Source: Hippophae tibetana
Taxonomy: Eukaryota; Streptophyta; Magnoliopsida; Rosales; Elaeagnaceae
DNA: 64,000 nucleotides
Reading direction: 5' to 3'
NCBI GenBank assembly: GCA_037013495.1
Contig: CM072807.1
Location: forward strand, 1,128,501-1,192,500
Part shown: positions 1-21,389 of the stretch, one piece after another
Layout: each line of letters opens with the position of its first letter
Position numbering within the stretch: position 1 is the first letter of the stretch
The notes under the pieces: model-generated
What the model was told of the DNA's origin: nothing
The model's input: only the letters and a program-made list of their open reading frames with translations
The model's database searches: none
Translations under genes and position numbers: made by a program

Positions 1-1190
1 AGAGGTGGGATCAAATTCAAATGAAAATAATAAAAAGATGTTATATTGTGGATTCAAAAATAATAGATTAAACGATTTTTTTTTAAAGGAAATGAAAAGA
101 AGAGCATTTTACGCGAACATCTTATGTTGTAAGTAAGCATCAATCACTTTCCTCGACTCCGATTCTCCTTTAGTAAACATACTTTCAAAGTGCAATAAGA
201 TTTGTTTCTTGTGAATATTAAAAGAGTGAAAGGTAACAAAGGTCTTGTAGCTTGAGTAAGTAGAACGCATAAGTTTGGTAAAATATTGGGTGAGAAATTT
301 TACATGTTATTAAATTTATAAGGATATTTATGATTAGTTACACGTCTAATTTTAATATAATTTGATAACAATCTTAATAACATCTATAAAAATATTATTT
401 TATAAATACTTGATAAAAATGATAGAAGTTCTCTAATTTTTCGGTGGATAATGGTAATAAGTTTTTAGTGTTAATTTTATGAAAATAATGACTTATATAA
501 TTCAATAAAAAATTGTGAAATTTATGCCTTTAACTTGTATAAGTTAAAGGCCCCCCTGTTGACCTTCCCATGAATTACCATATAGTGAACTTATTTATAA
601 GCTAATTTGAGGTATCAGTATCAAAGGGTTTCATGATGAACATAAAAGACAAATTTACCCGATCTATTTATGTGACATAACAACTCATAATAACAAAAAT
701 TGATCTTTATTAAGTAGTTATAAAAACATTTTTTAAATATAATTTAGTAGATAAGATTATTGAGAAATTTAAAAAAAAAATCATAAAATTTATAAAAATA
801 AAAATAATATTCTAATTACATTAGGTGTCATTCAACATTTAACAATTTATTGTATCGTAATTTAATTTAAACGATATTTAAAATTAAATTATGTAATAGA
901 CTTTTATTAATAGTGAAAATACTCGAGATAAATACAAGAGATATTATTGTTATAATTATAAATTTTAAGGATATTATTTTCATTGTTTTTCCAACATTCT
1001 TTTAAATAAATTTAAAAACTAAAAATATGACAGATATTTTTGATTATTGATAAAGGGAAACAATCTTTGGAACACGCACTCATTTAGATATGTGAAGGTC
1101 ACACATATATGATATAACCAACATGCTTTCTTTACTAACACCATATTTGATGGTCATAAAGACTAGATCAACTCTCATATAACCCTAGCC
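1..1190. other. AT-rich intergenic DNA, no gene seen
   Basis: No exon-like or conserved coding stretch is visible on either strand; the sequence is dominated by A/T runs. It adjoins the truncated 3' side of the gypsy relic that starts near 1190, so part of it may be older repeat DNA that is no longer recognisable. Confidence 0.5.
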
Positions 1191-4034
1191 TATTTAAGGA
1201 CAGTCATATGACATTTGATCACCTCGTGCTTTTCCTTTAGGAATTTCTTTTTTCGTTGTTAAATGGGTTTAGGCTTTAGATTGACATTTAGTTGGTGTGT
1301 TATGATTTTTGGATCAATTCCAAGCATGTTTGTTATAGTCCAAGCAAAGACATATGGTTTAGTCCTAAGGAACTGTGAGAATCATTCCTCTAGCTTCATT
1401 GTCAAGTTCCCACCCATTTTTAAGGGGTGGTTCTCTCCTTCAAATTCCATTAAGAGGTCTCTTACTCTATTTAGGTTGACTAAACTCACTAGCCCTTTCC
1501 TCATGGTCTCCTTTGAGGAAGACCCATCGGTGATTGCTACTTATGGGTAATTTATTTCATAATGGCGTTATAATAGCTTCTGGCCTTCTCTTAGTCACCC
1601 ATTATCTCTTCTAGGCCTCATTCAATAGGGAATTTGATTACTTTATGAATAGTGGATAGAATTGCCCTCATTTTGTGTATCCATAGCCTTCCTAAGATGG
1701 CGTTGTAATGTGTTGGGACATTAATGATCACAAAAATGGTCATTATTATCATCCATTTTGCCATGACAAGCATCACTACTGTTTCTTTTGCATAGGTGGT
1801 GCTTCTATTGAACCCAATGAGAAAGGGCTCTACCTTAACAATGTTTGATTCCTTTACTCCTAGGGCCCTCACAATGGTTAGAAAAAGGAGATCCATTGAA
1901 CTCCCTATATTGATCATTATTCAACATATATCACAAGATTCAATCCTTAAAGTTGTTACTAAAGGGTTCTCTGTGTATGGTATGTATAGTCCTGATGTTG
2001 GGATCATTATGGGGCTCCCTTACACCGTTTGATGGGTTCGTTGGTTTTGGAACTTCTCATCTACTTTGAAGATTTCTCCTGTCTCCATTTCCTACGATGA
2101 GATCCTTTAGATATCCCCTCACCAACAGCTCTTTTACCTCTTTTTTGAGGTGTCTGCAATCTTTTGTTTCATGGCTCATATCCTTATTGAAGGCATACCA
2201 TTTGGATGTGTCCATAAGTAGGAATTTCATTTTCGATGGCCATCTAACATTGGGTTCCTCCTACATCCTCATTACAGCTTGAGTTAGATCTACTCTCAAA
2301 GGATGCCCTTTAAAAGGGAAGGTGACTTCCCCCAAGGTCCTTTATTTCTTGACCATTGTTTGAGCCCCCTGTTATTTGGTGTGAAGTGTTTGCTTTTGTT
2401 GTTTTGATGTGTCATGTCTAGGCTTATCCTTATCTTTTCTTTATTTGGTCCTACCTCTACATTAGTTTGATGGTCTTTAACCATACCTAGTTCTCTCTCT
2501 AGGTTGACAAACTTTCTTGACTCACCATAAGATTCTTCTAAAGTATGAGACACTATCTTGGTTAAATCCACAAATAAGTCAGAATTCTTTAGGAGCTTTC
2601 GCCTAAAGGCCTTTATGGATATGAAGCTAGGACAGTCAGGGATTCCAATTTTTCCTCCGTGAACCTTTAAATGTACTCTTCAATGGATTCTTCCATCTCT
2701 TAAATAACCAAGAGAAGATGGTGCAATTATTTTCTCAAGAGCTTCTTGTAGGCATAATTGGTGATGAATATCCTAGCAAACCATTTCTGAGAACTTTCAC
2801 AAAGGGTGATAATGAATAATTTGCACATTATGACATCTCTTTTTCCCTAGGTGAGGCTCATAAAGCCATGGTTGTCTTGAAGTGCTACACATGTTACCAG
2901 GTTCTTTGTTCCAAAATTATCAAGGTATTTAGGGGCGTTGAACTTAGTTGATGGCTCATTCTTCTCTATCTCATCAAAAAAAGGAGAGATACACAGTTGC
3001 TCACAATCTCTGTCCACATCATAAGGGGTTTTAACTTTATCATATTTCTCATTTGTTGCCTTTAAGAACTAATCTTGTTTCTTATTGGCCTATTCTAGTG
3101 CTTGAAGTCGTGCCTCCCAGATTTTCCTTTTCTGAATCCATTGTTTGTCACTAGGTCTCGTTGAGCTAGAAAGGTTTTTTTTCGTCTTATTGTTCCACTT
3201 AGTGTGACTCAGGTTGGCCACGTTTGGCTGTGTTTCTATTGATCAGATCATTTGTTTTGTTATTCAAAGTCCTTCCCCTTTGATTGGGAGCATATTGACC
3301 TAATTTCTCTTTTGGTTTCTTCGAGCTTTCTTCTCAATTCGAAGAATTGGCTAGCTAACTCTTGGCGATGAAGGTTATCTTCAGCCCTGGTCTCATTGAG
3401 AGTGGGTAAGGCATTTCATTGAGTTATCATTGTTTCCTCATTAACCAACCTCGACTGTCCTCTAGTGCTAGTTCATACTATGGTGGTGTGTGATAAATGT
3501 TTATGAGTTTCCAATGTAACTTGTGAACGAGACACATCTAATTTTCCAAGCCTTTCCCAAGGTTCGAAGTAAATCCCAAAGAATATGGTGTCAGAACCTT
3601 AAGCTCGACCTCAGAATCTGAGCCTTACTATGGGTGTCAAAATGTTTAGGATTAATCCGATTTATAGAGAGAAAGCTTAGAGAGAAGTCATAATAATGGA
3701 TTGAATGTGTGGATTCCATAAGAGGTTCATCTATTTATAAAACATTATATATACAAGTGTCGATCACATAATGTGCACACGTATATGGGTGTTAAGGGGA
3801 TACAATCGGTATCAAAATTTTATGGATTGAGGTCGACCCTAGCTCGAGATGGTGGTCAACCTTACACAGGAATTAGTTCCTTCGGATTGACCTCCTACTT
3901 GCTGGTGCGTTTCAAGTGTGTAGAGTCAGTTATATCATCTAGAGTATTCCTTATTACAACTTGGACTACTCACTTTGGCTCGGGTTGCCCCATTTGACTT
4001 GGGTCGTGCTACATATCGATCTATATATCAAAAC
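1190..4034 (-). mobile_element. Decayed Ty3/gypsy LTR retrotransposon (gag, protease, start of RT; 3' part missing)
   Basis: Read on the minus strand, the order is: a putative 5' LTR (about 4034-3643), a decayed primer-binding site, gag-like sequence (about 3000-2296), a retropepsin-like domain (1917-1618) and the linker before reverse transcriptase (about 1550-1220). The protease stretch begins with IGSSMDLLF and ends with LGR followed by a short helix and a KFPIE tail, the usual layout of gypsy proteases. The active-site DTG is not seen in the open part. The linker contains VFAWTITNMLGIDPKI, close to the VFAW..DMPGID block before RT in gypsy elements. Stop codons and frameshifts break all parts. 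RT, RNase H, integrase and the 3' LTR are absent, so it is a truncated relic. The clade is not assigned. Confidence 0.75.
3643..4034 (-). repeat. Putative 5' LTR of the gypsy relic
   Basis: On the plus strand this begins TGTTTAGG and ends near AAAACA, giving TG...CA ends. Immediately beside it (3626-3642), read on the minus strand, is TTTTGACACCCATAGTAAGGC. This resembles the TTGGCGCCCACCGTGGGGC-type binding site of some plant gypsy elements after several G-to-A changes. A TATTTATAAAA sequence near 3732 could be its TATA box. No second LTR was found, so the outer boundary is a guess. Confidence 0.45.
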
Positions 4035-4710
4035 ATTGATCAATTTCATCTTTTTAATCTAAAAATATCTAAAAAATAATAAAATATACCCATGATTTCG
4101 AAAAGATAGATTTGTATAAAATAAAATAAAAATTAAGTAAATACAAATATTTTTAATCATAAATTGTGCATAAAATCACGATATATCAAGTGTTTTTGAG
4201 CACTTATCAGATGGCAAGATCCATGGTGAGGTGTTAAAAAAGTCACATTTTTTTCTTCTTAAAATTGCCGAGTACTTTTCATAAATACCTATATACAAAA
4301 CAAACCAAAAATAAAAGTGATAACGTCTGCCAGCAAGCATGTATGTAAACATGCTTGCATACAAAATGTACTAAACTATGTGCGTGTGTGAATTACTAAA
4401 ATACAGTAACCAATCTTGTACAGAGAAAAATAAATACAAATACACTAAGTAAAATAATAGACAATGTGTTTTGTACATCGGAAGATAACATAAAGATACA
4501 GAGTACAACAGAATTTACAAATACAAAATAAATAATTTTAACTTATTAAAATAATAAAATATACATAATTATAAAAAAAATTGATATTTAAAAATGTGTA
4601 TAAAATACGAACTATTAGATTTTATGAGTGCCTAATAATACTCAAATCTTTTCAAATTGTTGTATTTGAAAATATAGAATATGAATATTGAAATTTATAT
4701 GTTATAAGAA

Positions 4711-5111
4711 GAGGTGTTGGGTACTAAAGGTTCTATAATTATTTAATTTAAGTAATTTAGTCTCGTAATTATTAGGTTAAATTTCAAAGGTCCTATAATT
4801 TTTCAAAATAAGTATTTTAGTTCGATAATTTTTTACTTGAGCACATATAATCTCATTATTTATGAAAGTTATGTACTAGAGGTCCTCATTTTTTTATATT
4901 TTTGATGAACTAAAAATGCTTATTTTAATAAATTATAAGACTTAAAGTACTTATTTTTCTTAATAACAAAATTAGTAATAACTAACTCATAAATGGTAGG
5001 ACTAAAATATTCATTTTAAAAAATTACAAAACTTTTAATACCTAACCCAATAATTATGAGATTAACGTGCTCATTTGATAACAATTATAGGACCTTAAGT
5101 ACCTTTTTCTC
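4711..5111. mobile_element. Mutator-type MITE with 9-bp target duplication
   Basis: A 401-bp foldback element. Its left end reads GAGGTGTTGGGTACTAAAGG and the reverse complement of its right end reads GAGAAAAAGGTACTTAAGG. The arms keep matching inward around CTATAATT and the AAAATAAGTATTTTAG block. The 9-mer TTATAAGAA flanks both sides (4702-4710 and 5112-5120), the length typical of Mutator-superfamily insertions. There is no coding capacity. A relative lies at about 16600-16970. Confidence 0.75.
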
Positions 5112-5117
5112 TTATAA

Positions 5118-6165
5118 GAAGAAAATCTTAAGTGATAAATTGATAAATATTTGAAAAAAATAAAAATAAGATACTTAAAATTTATAATCACAAAAATAAC
5201 ACTTATTATATTTAACTCGTACATTTTCATTATTAAAAAAATTCTAACACATTATATTATATTATATGTCGTTTAAATTAAATTGTAGTTATTTCGACCA
5301 ATTTGATATTGAAAACTATTCAATCTAATCATATTCAATATTATAATATTATTGAGTTGTTATTTTTATTCTTATAATTTTTTTTTTTAAATAACAATAA
5401 TTTTAATTATCATCAGTTAAAATCTAAATCCCTAACAATAACTATCCATTTTAATTATGTGTGAATTTTTCTTTTAATAATCAAAGAAAAAAGAAATTGA
5501 TACTTTTGAATTATCTTTATTTTTATTTTGGTATCTTTTTAGACTCATATTTTCAATTGAGATAATTAAATAACCATATTTAGATTACATGTATATTTTT
5601 TGTCCAAAATCAACATTAATCTTAATGTATTGGATAGTTTAAAAATATTATTATTATTAAAATTGATTAAAATATATAACAATAATATAAATATAAATAA
5701 TTTATGTGTTTTAGTTGAAAATATGAATTAAAAAATACCAAATTAAAAATATATAGTCCAAAATAATCTATCCTAAAAACTTAGCCATTTTAATTAGTGT
5801 AAATTGCGTGTGGAAATTGAATGAGAGGATATTTTGGGAAGAGAATCTTGTAAGTAATATGAACTCAGATGTGTAATAGAAGGGAGTAATCTTAATTTTT
5901 TTTTATAAAAATAAGAAAATATTAAAAGTTAGAAGGATATTAGCGTTGAAAAATACAACATATTTACTAAGTTTTTCTCGTATTTTCGTGCAAGGACAAT
6001 TATGGGGCTGCTCTTCTAGATTTAACCGCCAACGAGACGTTATCTCATTCTCCGAAGAAGAAGAAGAAAAAGAAAAAAGAAAAAGTTACTCATTTCTCGT
6101 CCAATATCCTATCATTCTTTGAGTGCTTTTAGTCCTCTCATGGTCTTCCTTTTGTATCATGCACA
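5118..6165 (+). promoter_or_regulatory. Upstream region and 5' leader of the leucyl-tRNA synthetase gene
   Basis: AT-rich DNA with no gene. The last 150 bases become less AT-rich and hold a purine tract (about 6052-6085, GAAGAAGAAG followed by AAAAAG repeats), typical of plant 5' leaders. No clear TATA box stands out. The transcription start is not determinable from sequence alone. Confidence 0.4.
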
Positions 6166-14978
<8,813 letters not shown>

Positions 14979-16002
14979 TTTATCAATCCATGCTTGAGGT
15001 AGCTTCATTTGGTATGACCTGACCTGAAGTTAGTATAAAGGATAATTATATGATTGTTTTATCAATCCATGCTCGTCGAGTGAGGATGTATATTGAATTG
15101 CGTCTATGTGTCGTCGACTAAGGCAAGGGTGAGGCTTGACAGTAAGGGTAAGGTTTTCTTTCTCTTATGTTACGGGAGTGAATTTGTTTTTCTTTTTTCT
15201 TGCTATGATACCAAATTATATTTAGATTTGAAAAAAAAAATAATTATTTCATTTATATAAATATGTTAATCGAAGGGTAACAAATGCAATCATAAATACA
15301 AATAATTATAAAATAATAATGAATAAATAAATATCTTTAAAATTAATTCAAATAATAAATGTAATAAATATACATTTCAACTTTATTGAAGTAACAAATA
15401 AATTTTGGGTTCTCATAACTTCTTTTGAAAAAAACTTTTCATCATATATGGACATTTTATATTCATGACATTATCTATAATAACTTTTGTCAATATTAAA
15501 TAAGATTATGTAAGATGAAATAAACTATCTTGTACCACTATAGGGGTAGTCTTTTACCCTTCAATGTCTAAGTCATTAATGTGATGAATCTAGAGGGGAT
15601 CTAGGTCTCTTTTTGTGATAAAGAGAAAATAAAATATTTTACTTTTATGTGTGAAAAGTTATGAGATTTAACTTATCTTGAATGTGCATAATAATAAATA
15701 TATATATAGAGTAAAATTAATCTGATACATTGCTTACCTTGTAGATAAACTTGTTATAGTTTCGTGGATATTTATCAATAATTATCTTTTTATTGGGGTT
15801 ATTTTATGGTCATATTTATATGATGATTTAACAATACTAACTCATAAGGTTTTTTTGATGACTAAGATTACTCTTTATTCTTCATATAAGATGTACTAAA
15901 ATATATCAAATAAATATAAAATGAAAATAAAATTGTTCCGAAAAGGAAATTTCTTATCTTAATAAAATTGGGATTCACGTGATAATAATGAAAGATCTCA
16001 AT

Positions 16003-16436
16003 TTGATTTGTATTTTTTTATGGTTTCAAAATTATATTTATATTATTAAACAAAGAAAAATTGAGTAGTATCAAATATCATTATTTGTGGTGAAAAAACT
16101 ATTATAAGATCTCTAGTCTCACATAGAAAATGAATTACCTGCTGTGTGTATATATATATGGTTACATTTTTTATTTGTATTTGTATTTTGTTATGGTTGC
16201 ATAATTATATATTTATATCATTAAACAGTGAAGAGTTGAGTATCAAATATCATCAGTCGAGGTGGGAAAATTATATTAAGATCTCTAATCTCACATATTT
16301 TTCACTCCAATATGTATATATAATCAAATTATTTATATAATTTCACTTTAAGGAACTAAAATATCATCGGTCGGTGTGGGAAAATTATATTAAGATCTCT
16401 AATCTCACATATTTTTCACTCCAATATATATATATA
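16003..16436. repeat. Three-copy diverged tandem repeat
   Basis: Three related units lie at about 16003-16131, 16176-16322 and 16357-16436. Each contains a TATCAAATATCATC-like block, a GGTGGGAAAATTATATTAAG-like block and ATCTCTAATCTCACATA. The second and third copies are nearly identical over about 75 bp; the first is more diverged. The origin is unknown. Confidence 0.7.
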
Positions 16437-16599
16437 CTTTATGATTTTTTTTATACATATTGTATTTTATTTTAAAAGATGTAAGCAATTATAAGTTTTT
16501 TATGTTATAAAAATATATATATACTTACATAAATGAAATAAAAATAAAATTATATTTATTAAGAAGTTATATTACGTAATTAAATTATTTTTTAACAGG

Positions 16600-16970
16600 A
16601 AAAATGTTATATAAGTCTTGTAACTTTTATTAAAGGAAGATATTAATGTCATAGTTATTAAATTAAGTAATACATGTTCGATAATTTTTTAAAATAAGTA
16701 TTTTAGTCTTATAATTTATGAATTAGATACTATTAATCTTATTATTATGAAAATGAAATACTTTTTAAATCTACAATTTATTAAAATGAATATTTTTAGT
16801 CTATTTAATACATAAAGTAATCATTAATAGTATTTAATTTTTATAAATAACAAGATTATATATGTAAAACTTAAAAATTACTGTATTAAAGTTCTTACTT
16901 ACACATAATAGCAAAACTATTATGATATTTTTTTTCAAAATTATATGATATTTGGTGCTCAATATAATAA
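16600..16970. mobile_element. Diverged MITE related to the 4.7-kb element
   Basis: The sequence shares with the 4711-5111 element the blocks TTCGATAATTTTTT, AAAATAAGTATTTTAGTC and, in inverted order, ATTAAAATGAATATTTTTAG, along with the alternation of TATAATTTA-like arms. Ends and target duplication are too eroded to place exactly. Confidence 0.45.
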
Positions 16971-17325
16971 GAAAAAAAGTTTATTTATTATAAGTTATGG
17001 CATTATTACAACTTATATATCATTTAATTATATGTAATTCTTATTATTTTAATCAATAATTATTTGTTAAATTAATTATAATTATATTTCAATTTATAAT
17101 ATAAAGAATTATTATATAATAAATATAGGATTAAATTATTTAAATTAAATAATTATGTGAAATTTGATGTTAATTTTTTCAAAATATAGATTATAAAAAT
17201 TGACAAAATATAATTAAGAATATTTAGTTAATATAAAAATATATTAAAAATAATATTATTTTAGATCATTATAAATAAAATTTTGATTAAATTCCAAAGA
17301 TACAGGTGGATTAAACAAGGGAAAC

Positions 17326-17337
17326 GTGGGACCCCAC
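17326..17337. promoter_or_regulatory. TCP-like palindromic site upstream of GT14
   Basis: GTGGGACCCCAC is a near-perfect palindrome in a short GC-rich island (17320-17345) within AT-rich DNA, about 530 bp before the GT14 start codon. It resembles GTGGGNCCCAC-type sites recognised by plant TCP factors. The function is inferred from sequence only. Confidence 0.3.
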
Positions 17338-17869
17338 ACCGTGGTCACTATCCCTTAAAAAAATTGTAAACATCCCATTATTATTTTATTCCAACTTAGT
17401 TTCATTTAAAATTAAAATATATATTTTATTAACGATTATAAATAGATATATTAATAAAGATACAAACTACACCTTAAACCTGTAATGTCAAGGCCGAAAG
17501 GGTAGGATTGAACTTTGTACTTACACGTAAAAGGAAAAGGAAAAAAGAATCGAAAAAAAATGAGAAATTAGAACGACGACACTTTGATGACATTCAGTGT
17601 GAATTACTCTTTTGCTCATCTTCATTGATTTCCTTCCCCGAAATACAAAAGCTAGCTGTACAACAAACGCCAAAACGCCTCCCCTCTTACATTTCTCACC
17701 ATCTTTCTTTAATTTATTTTTTATTTTTTATTTTTATTTTCTTTTCACGATCAATACTTCACCTCTCTCTCTCTCTTAATTCTCAGATTTTATTCTTAAA
17801 AGCCCTATTTATTGCCTTTTTTTATATATTCTTCAATTCAATTCAATTGAATTTGAAGGAGGAGCCAAG

Positions 17870-20800
17870 ATGAAGAAGGCTCCTCCAATAGCACAGCGCC
17901 ACGTAATTTGGTTGAGCTGGAAGCTGGTGATTCTCCTCTCCACCGTGCTCTGCCTTGTGGCCCTCTTTAGCCTCCACTCTCATTCCGACTCCGATCTATC
18001 CTCCGATTTCTCATCACTTTCTCGCGCCAGATCCCGTATTTCTCGTCATAGCGTCTTCTCCGGCCCCCCTAAGATCGCCTTCCTTTTTCTCGCTCGCCGC
18101 GAACTTCCTCTTGATTTTCTCTGGGACGCCTTCTTCGAGGTTTCTTTCTTTCTTTCTTTTAGCTCTCTCTCCATTTTCTGTCAGTGTTTTCTGGCACTTT
18201 CTCGGGAAATTTAAATGAGGCTCCTTGGAAATTGTTTTCTCCAGGATGCTGACGTGGCGCAATTCTCTATTTATGTGCACTCTTCTCCTGATTTTGTGTT
18301 TGATGGATCCACAACGAGGTCGCGTTTTTTTCATGGTCGACAATTACGAGATTGTATTCAGGTGACTAATTGTTTTAACTCTCTCTATCTTTGTTGTTCC
18401 TGATAACTTTAAGGAAAACGTACTCAATTATGAATATTTATGGTGTTCTCAATTCCTTCTATTGTTTTGTCACTAAGCTCTGCGTTGATTGAACTGTGTT
18501 TCTTCTGTTAGTTATTTTAGGTTTTACTTGGTAGAAACTCCTTTTATTAGCAATCTAACACTTATTATGTTCTTCCTCCATCTACTTCTTGAGTTTAAAC
18601 ATGTTTCTTATTTGATTGCTTTGAAACTAATGGACAACCAAAAGTAGAATCAGATTCAATTCTCTTAAATGTCAATTAAAAAGTTGGATTTTTTTTTTGG
18701 GTTTGGGTGTCATTTTCCGAATTTTGGTTTTTCTCGTAACTCGTAGCGAATTTAAGCTGTGAGTGTTTGTACTTTGTATATTGCTAGGTGTTATGGGGAG
18801 AATCGAGTATGATACAAGCAGAGAGGTTACTATTCGCAACAGCTCTTGAGGATCCAGCAAATCAGAGATTGGTTCTCCTCTCTGACAGGTTGATATCGTT
18901 TTCTCTTTGAAAGCAACGAACTTAAGTTCGTCTTTGCATTGTGTATCAGCATTGGAGGTTTTCCAGAGATTTTTTCTAGTTTAAATTAATGATGTCTAAT
19001 GTAATCCAATCAATTTTTTTTGTTTTGGTGATAAATAAGTTGAGTGTTTAATATGGTGGTCTTTATTATCCATTCTACTGCAGTTGTGTTCCTCTCTACA
19101 ACTTTAGCTATATATACAACTATCTGATGGCATCTCCAAAGAGTTTCGTGGACAGGTAGATGGAGGGCTTTTGATTTTTGACGTGCTAAACACTGATATA
19201 TGTTTTTTTTTTCTTTCTATTAAGTGGCTAATAACTTGATTATTGCTTGCTAATACTCTCTCTCTCTTTTTTTACATGGCTGTAATTGTTTTTTAAAAAG
19301 CTATTTATTTATTAAGTCTGTTTCTCTTTTAGCTTTCTTGATGCAAAGGAGGGGCGCTACAACCCAAAAATGTCACCTAAAATACCAAAAAGGAAATGGC
19401 GAAAAGGATCTCAGGTTGTTACTTACTACTTCAATCGTATTCTCATTTCTTATTTGAAATTTTATTGCTTAAAAGTAAGATCATTTGCCTTTAATCATGC
19501 TTTCGTTGTTTTTTTGTTTATATATGTAGTTTAATAGGACTTATTTAAATTACTGTATTTCAAATGCAAATGGCTTGGCTTCTATTTGGAACAAAATAAG
19601 GAATGAAATATTTCAAAACAACCATTGAAGCACCATGATTAGAAAAGTCAAACTCAACGTGCATATATATTTCCCTTTTTCTCTTGTAATAGTAATCTTG
19701 ACTAATATTTTAGTAGTGCATCAATTTATCACTTGCTCAAGCATTGCTGTTTTCATTATTACTCCACTCTTAAATTAGATTTTGGATGTATATTGTCTTG
19801 ATTTGAATTTTATTGGGCAATTTCAGTGGATTACTTTGGTGCGGAGACATGCAGAAGTCATTGTAGATGATGAAGCTGTTTTCCCAGTATTTAAAAAATT
19901 ATGCAGGGTATGTAGCCAAGCATATTACCTAGAATTTTGTTGGTATATGTTTTTTGTTTTCAAAATTTACAGCCCTACTTTTGGATGCTAAAGTTGTGAT
20001 GATATATTTTTATTTTTTTTGCTGTCTTAAAAAGTAATAGTTAATATCCCCATTCCACCCCACCCCTCCTAAATATAATCAGACCTTAAATTAACTCTTG
20101 AATTCAAGAAGCAAAGAGAACAACAATAAACATTTCCAGGTCTGAAGTTGTAGGATCTATGTAGTCTTCATGGAAATAAGATATCTTATATTAGAAGTTT
20201 ACAACTTAAAAGACGAAAACGAAAGGAATAGCTGGATTTTGATTCATTTATAAATGCACCTTCAGGTGGAATTTATTTTCAGGAATCAGGATAAAACAAA
20301 TCTGTTGAGACATGTTTATAAATTTCTTTTTATCATATTCAAATTTTTATCACACTAAAATGAAAGAGGGGTGCTTCTCTCCTTGCAGCGGCGCCCACCT
20401 GTTGATTCCAGAAAGGGGAAGCTGAATATTGTAAGTATACTTAATTTTCTTTAAAATTATTTAGTTTTTCACCACTCTTCATATTTGATAGATCAAACAA
20501 CTTTGTCTATAAAGGAAATAGTGGCTCCTCTTGAATAGTTGAAGTTTGTTTAGTTAACATTCTATCTTAAAGGTTTGTGGGCCAATAAATCAGAATGAGA
20601 TTGTTATTATGAAAAATTAGGACGGAATGATCCATATGTTACTTATCTGAAAAATATTTTTTTTACCATTTGTTTGTTTTGAAATACCAATGCAGAAGCT
20701 TCAGAAGCAGCACAACTGCATTCCAGATGAACATTACGTACAGACATTGCTTGCGGTAAGTTACAGATTCTACCTTTGTTTTATCAGATTGCCATGGAAC

Positions 20801-21389
20801 GAGATTGTTCATAATTGTCCATTTCCCTTTTTTCTTCATAAATTTGCTTTATCTCACTGTTTGTTCACTTAAAGATTCTTGTGACTATTTTAAGTCTCCT
20901 GTCTGAATCATTATTATGACTCTCCTTAGATGAGTGAGCTTGAAGGTGAACTTGAGCGAAGAACTGTGACATATACATCATGGAACTTGTCCGCAACTAA
21001 GATGGAGAATAAAGCTTGGCATCCCTTTACATTTAACTATGCTGATGCGAACCCCAAAAAGATCAAGCAAATAAAGGTTATTGATATGAATGTTCGTGTC
21101 AGTCTATATTTTAGCAATACTCTTGTGGTATTCTTTTCAGCAGATTGGAGTGTATTTACTAGGTCTTTTCTCTTCATGCTATCGGTCTTTACAATATGTC
21201 TATCTACAGGAAACCAACCATGTTTATTATGAGACAGAGTTTCGGACAGAATGGTGCCGTGCTAATTCTACCTCTGTTCCGTGCTTCCTATTTGCAAGGA
21301 AATTTTCTAAGGGGGCTGCAATGCGCCTTTTGAGTGAAGGTGGCGTCGGTCACTTTGATGCATCTGCATTGTTGGATCCACCACCATAA
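17870..21389 (+). CDS. GT14-family (Core-2/I-branching, BC10/DUF266-like) glycosyltransferase
   Basis: A predicted Golgi type II membrane enzyme of the plant Core-2/I-branching (GT14) group; the acceptor substrate cannot be read from sequence. The 10 exons are 17870-18139, 18245-18361, 18788-18888, 19084-19155, 19333-19414, 19827-19907, 20389-20430, 20696-20755, 20930-21076 and 21210-21389. They sum to 1152 nt, 383 aa, in frame throughout. The N-terminus is short and basic, followed by one hydrophobic segment (about residues 13-35), then a Ser-rich stem. The catalytic domain shows PKIAFLFLARRELPLDFLWD, FSIYVHSSPDF, LLSDSCVPLYNF (about 158-169), RKGSQW, DEHYVQTLL and FRTEWCRANSTSVPCFLFARKF. 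This set of blocks is typical of BC10-like proteins. The start ATG follows a purine-rich leader. By memory the nearest Arabidopsis match is At1g11940. Confidence 0.92.

Larger units (their letters stand above)
14979..17869. other. Intergenic region between LeuRS and the GT14 gene
   Basis: No gene is seen. It holds the LeuRS 3'UTR, AT-rich DNA, a three-copy tandem repeat (16003-16436), a MITE (about 16600-16970) and the GT14 upstream region. The 5' leader of GT14 is probably within about 17590-17869, where C/T-rich sequence replaces the AT-rich background. Confidence 0.55.

Noticed and set aside
1263..1550. Plus-strand 95-codon frame
   Set aside because: It is antisense to the gypsy protease-RT linker, which has recognisable family motifs on the minus strand.
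17508..17873. 121-codon frame just before the GT14 gene
   Set aside because: Low-complexity Lys/Ser/Phe/Leu translation from the C/T-rich leader; it overlaps the GT14 start in another frame and has no family features.
18014..18343. Minus frame of 109 codons
   Set aside because: Antisense shadow of GT14 exons 1-2.
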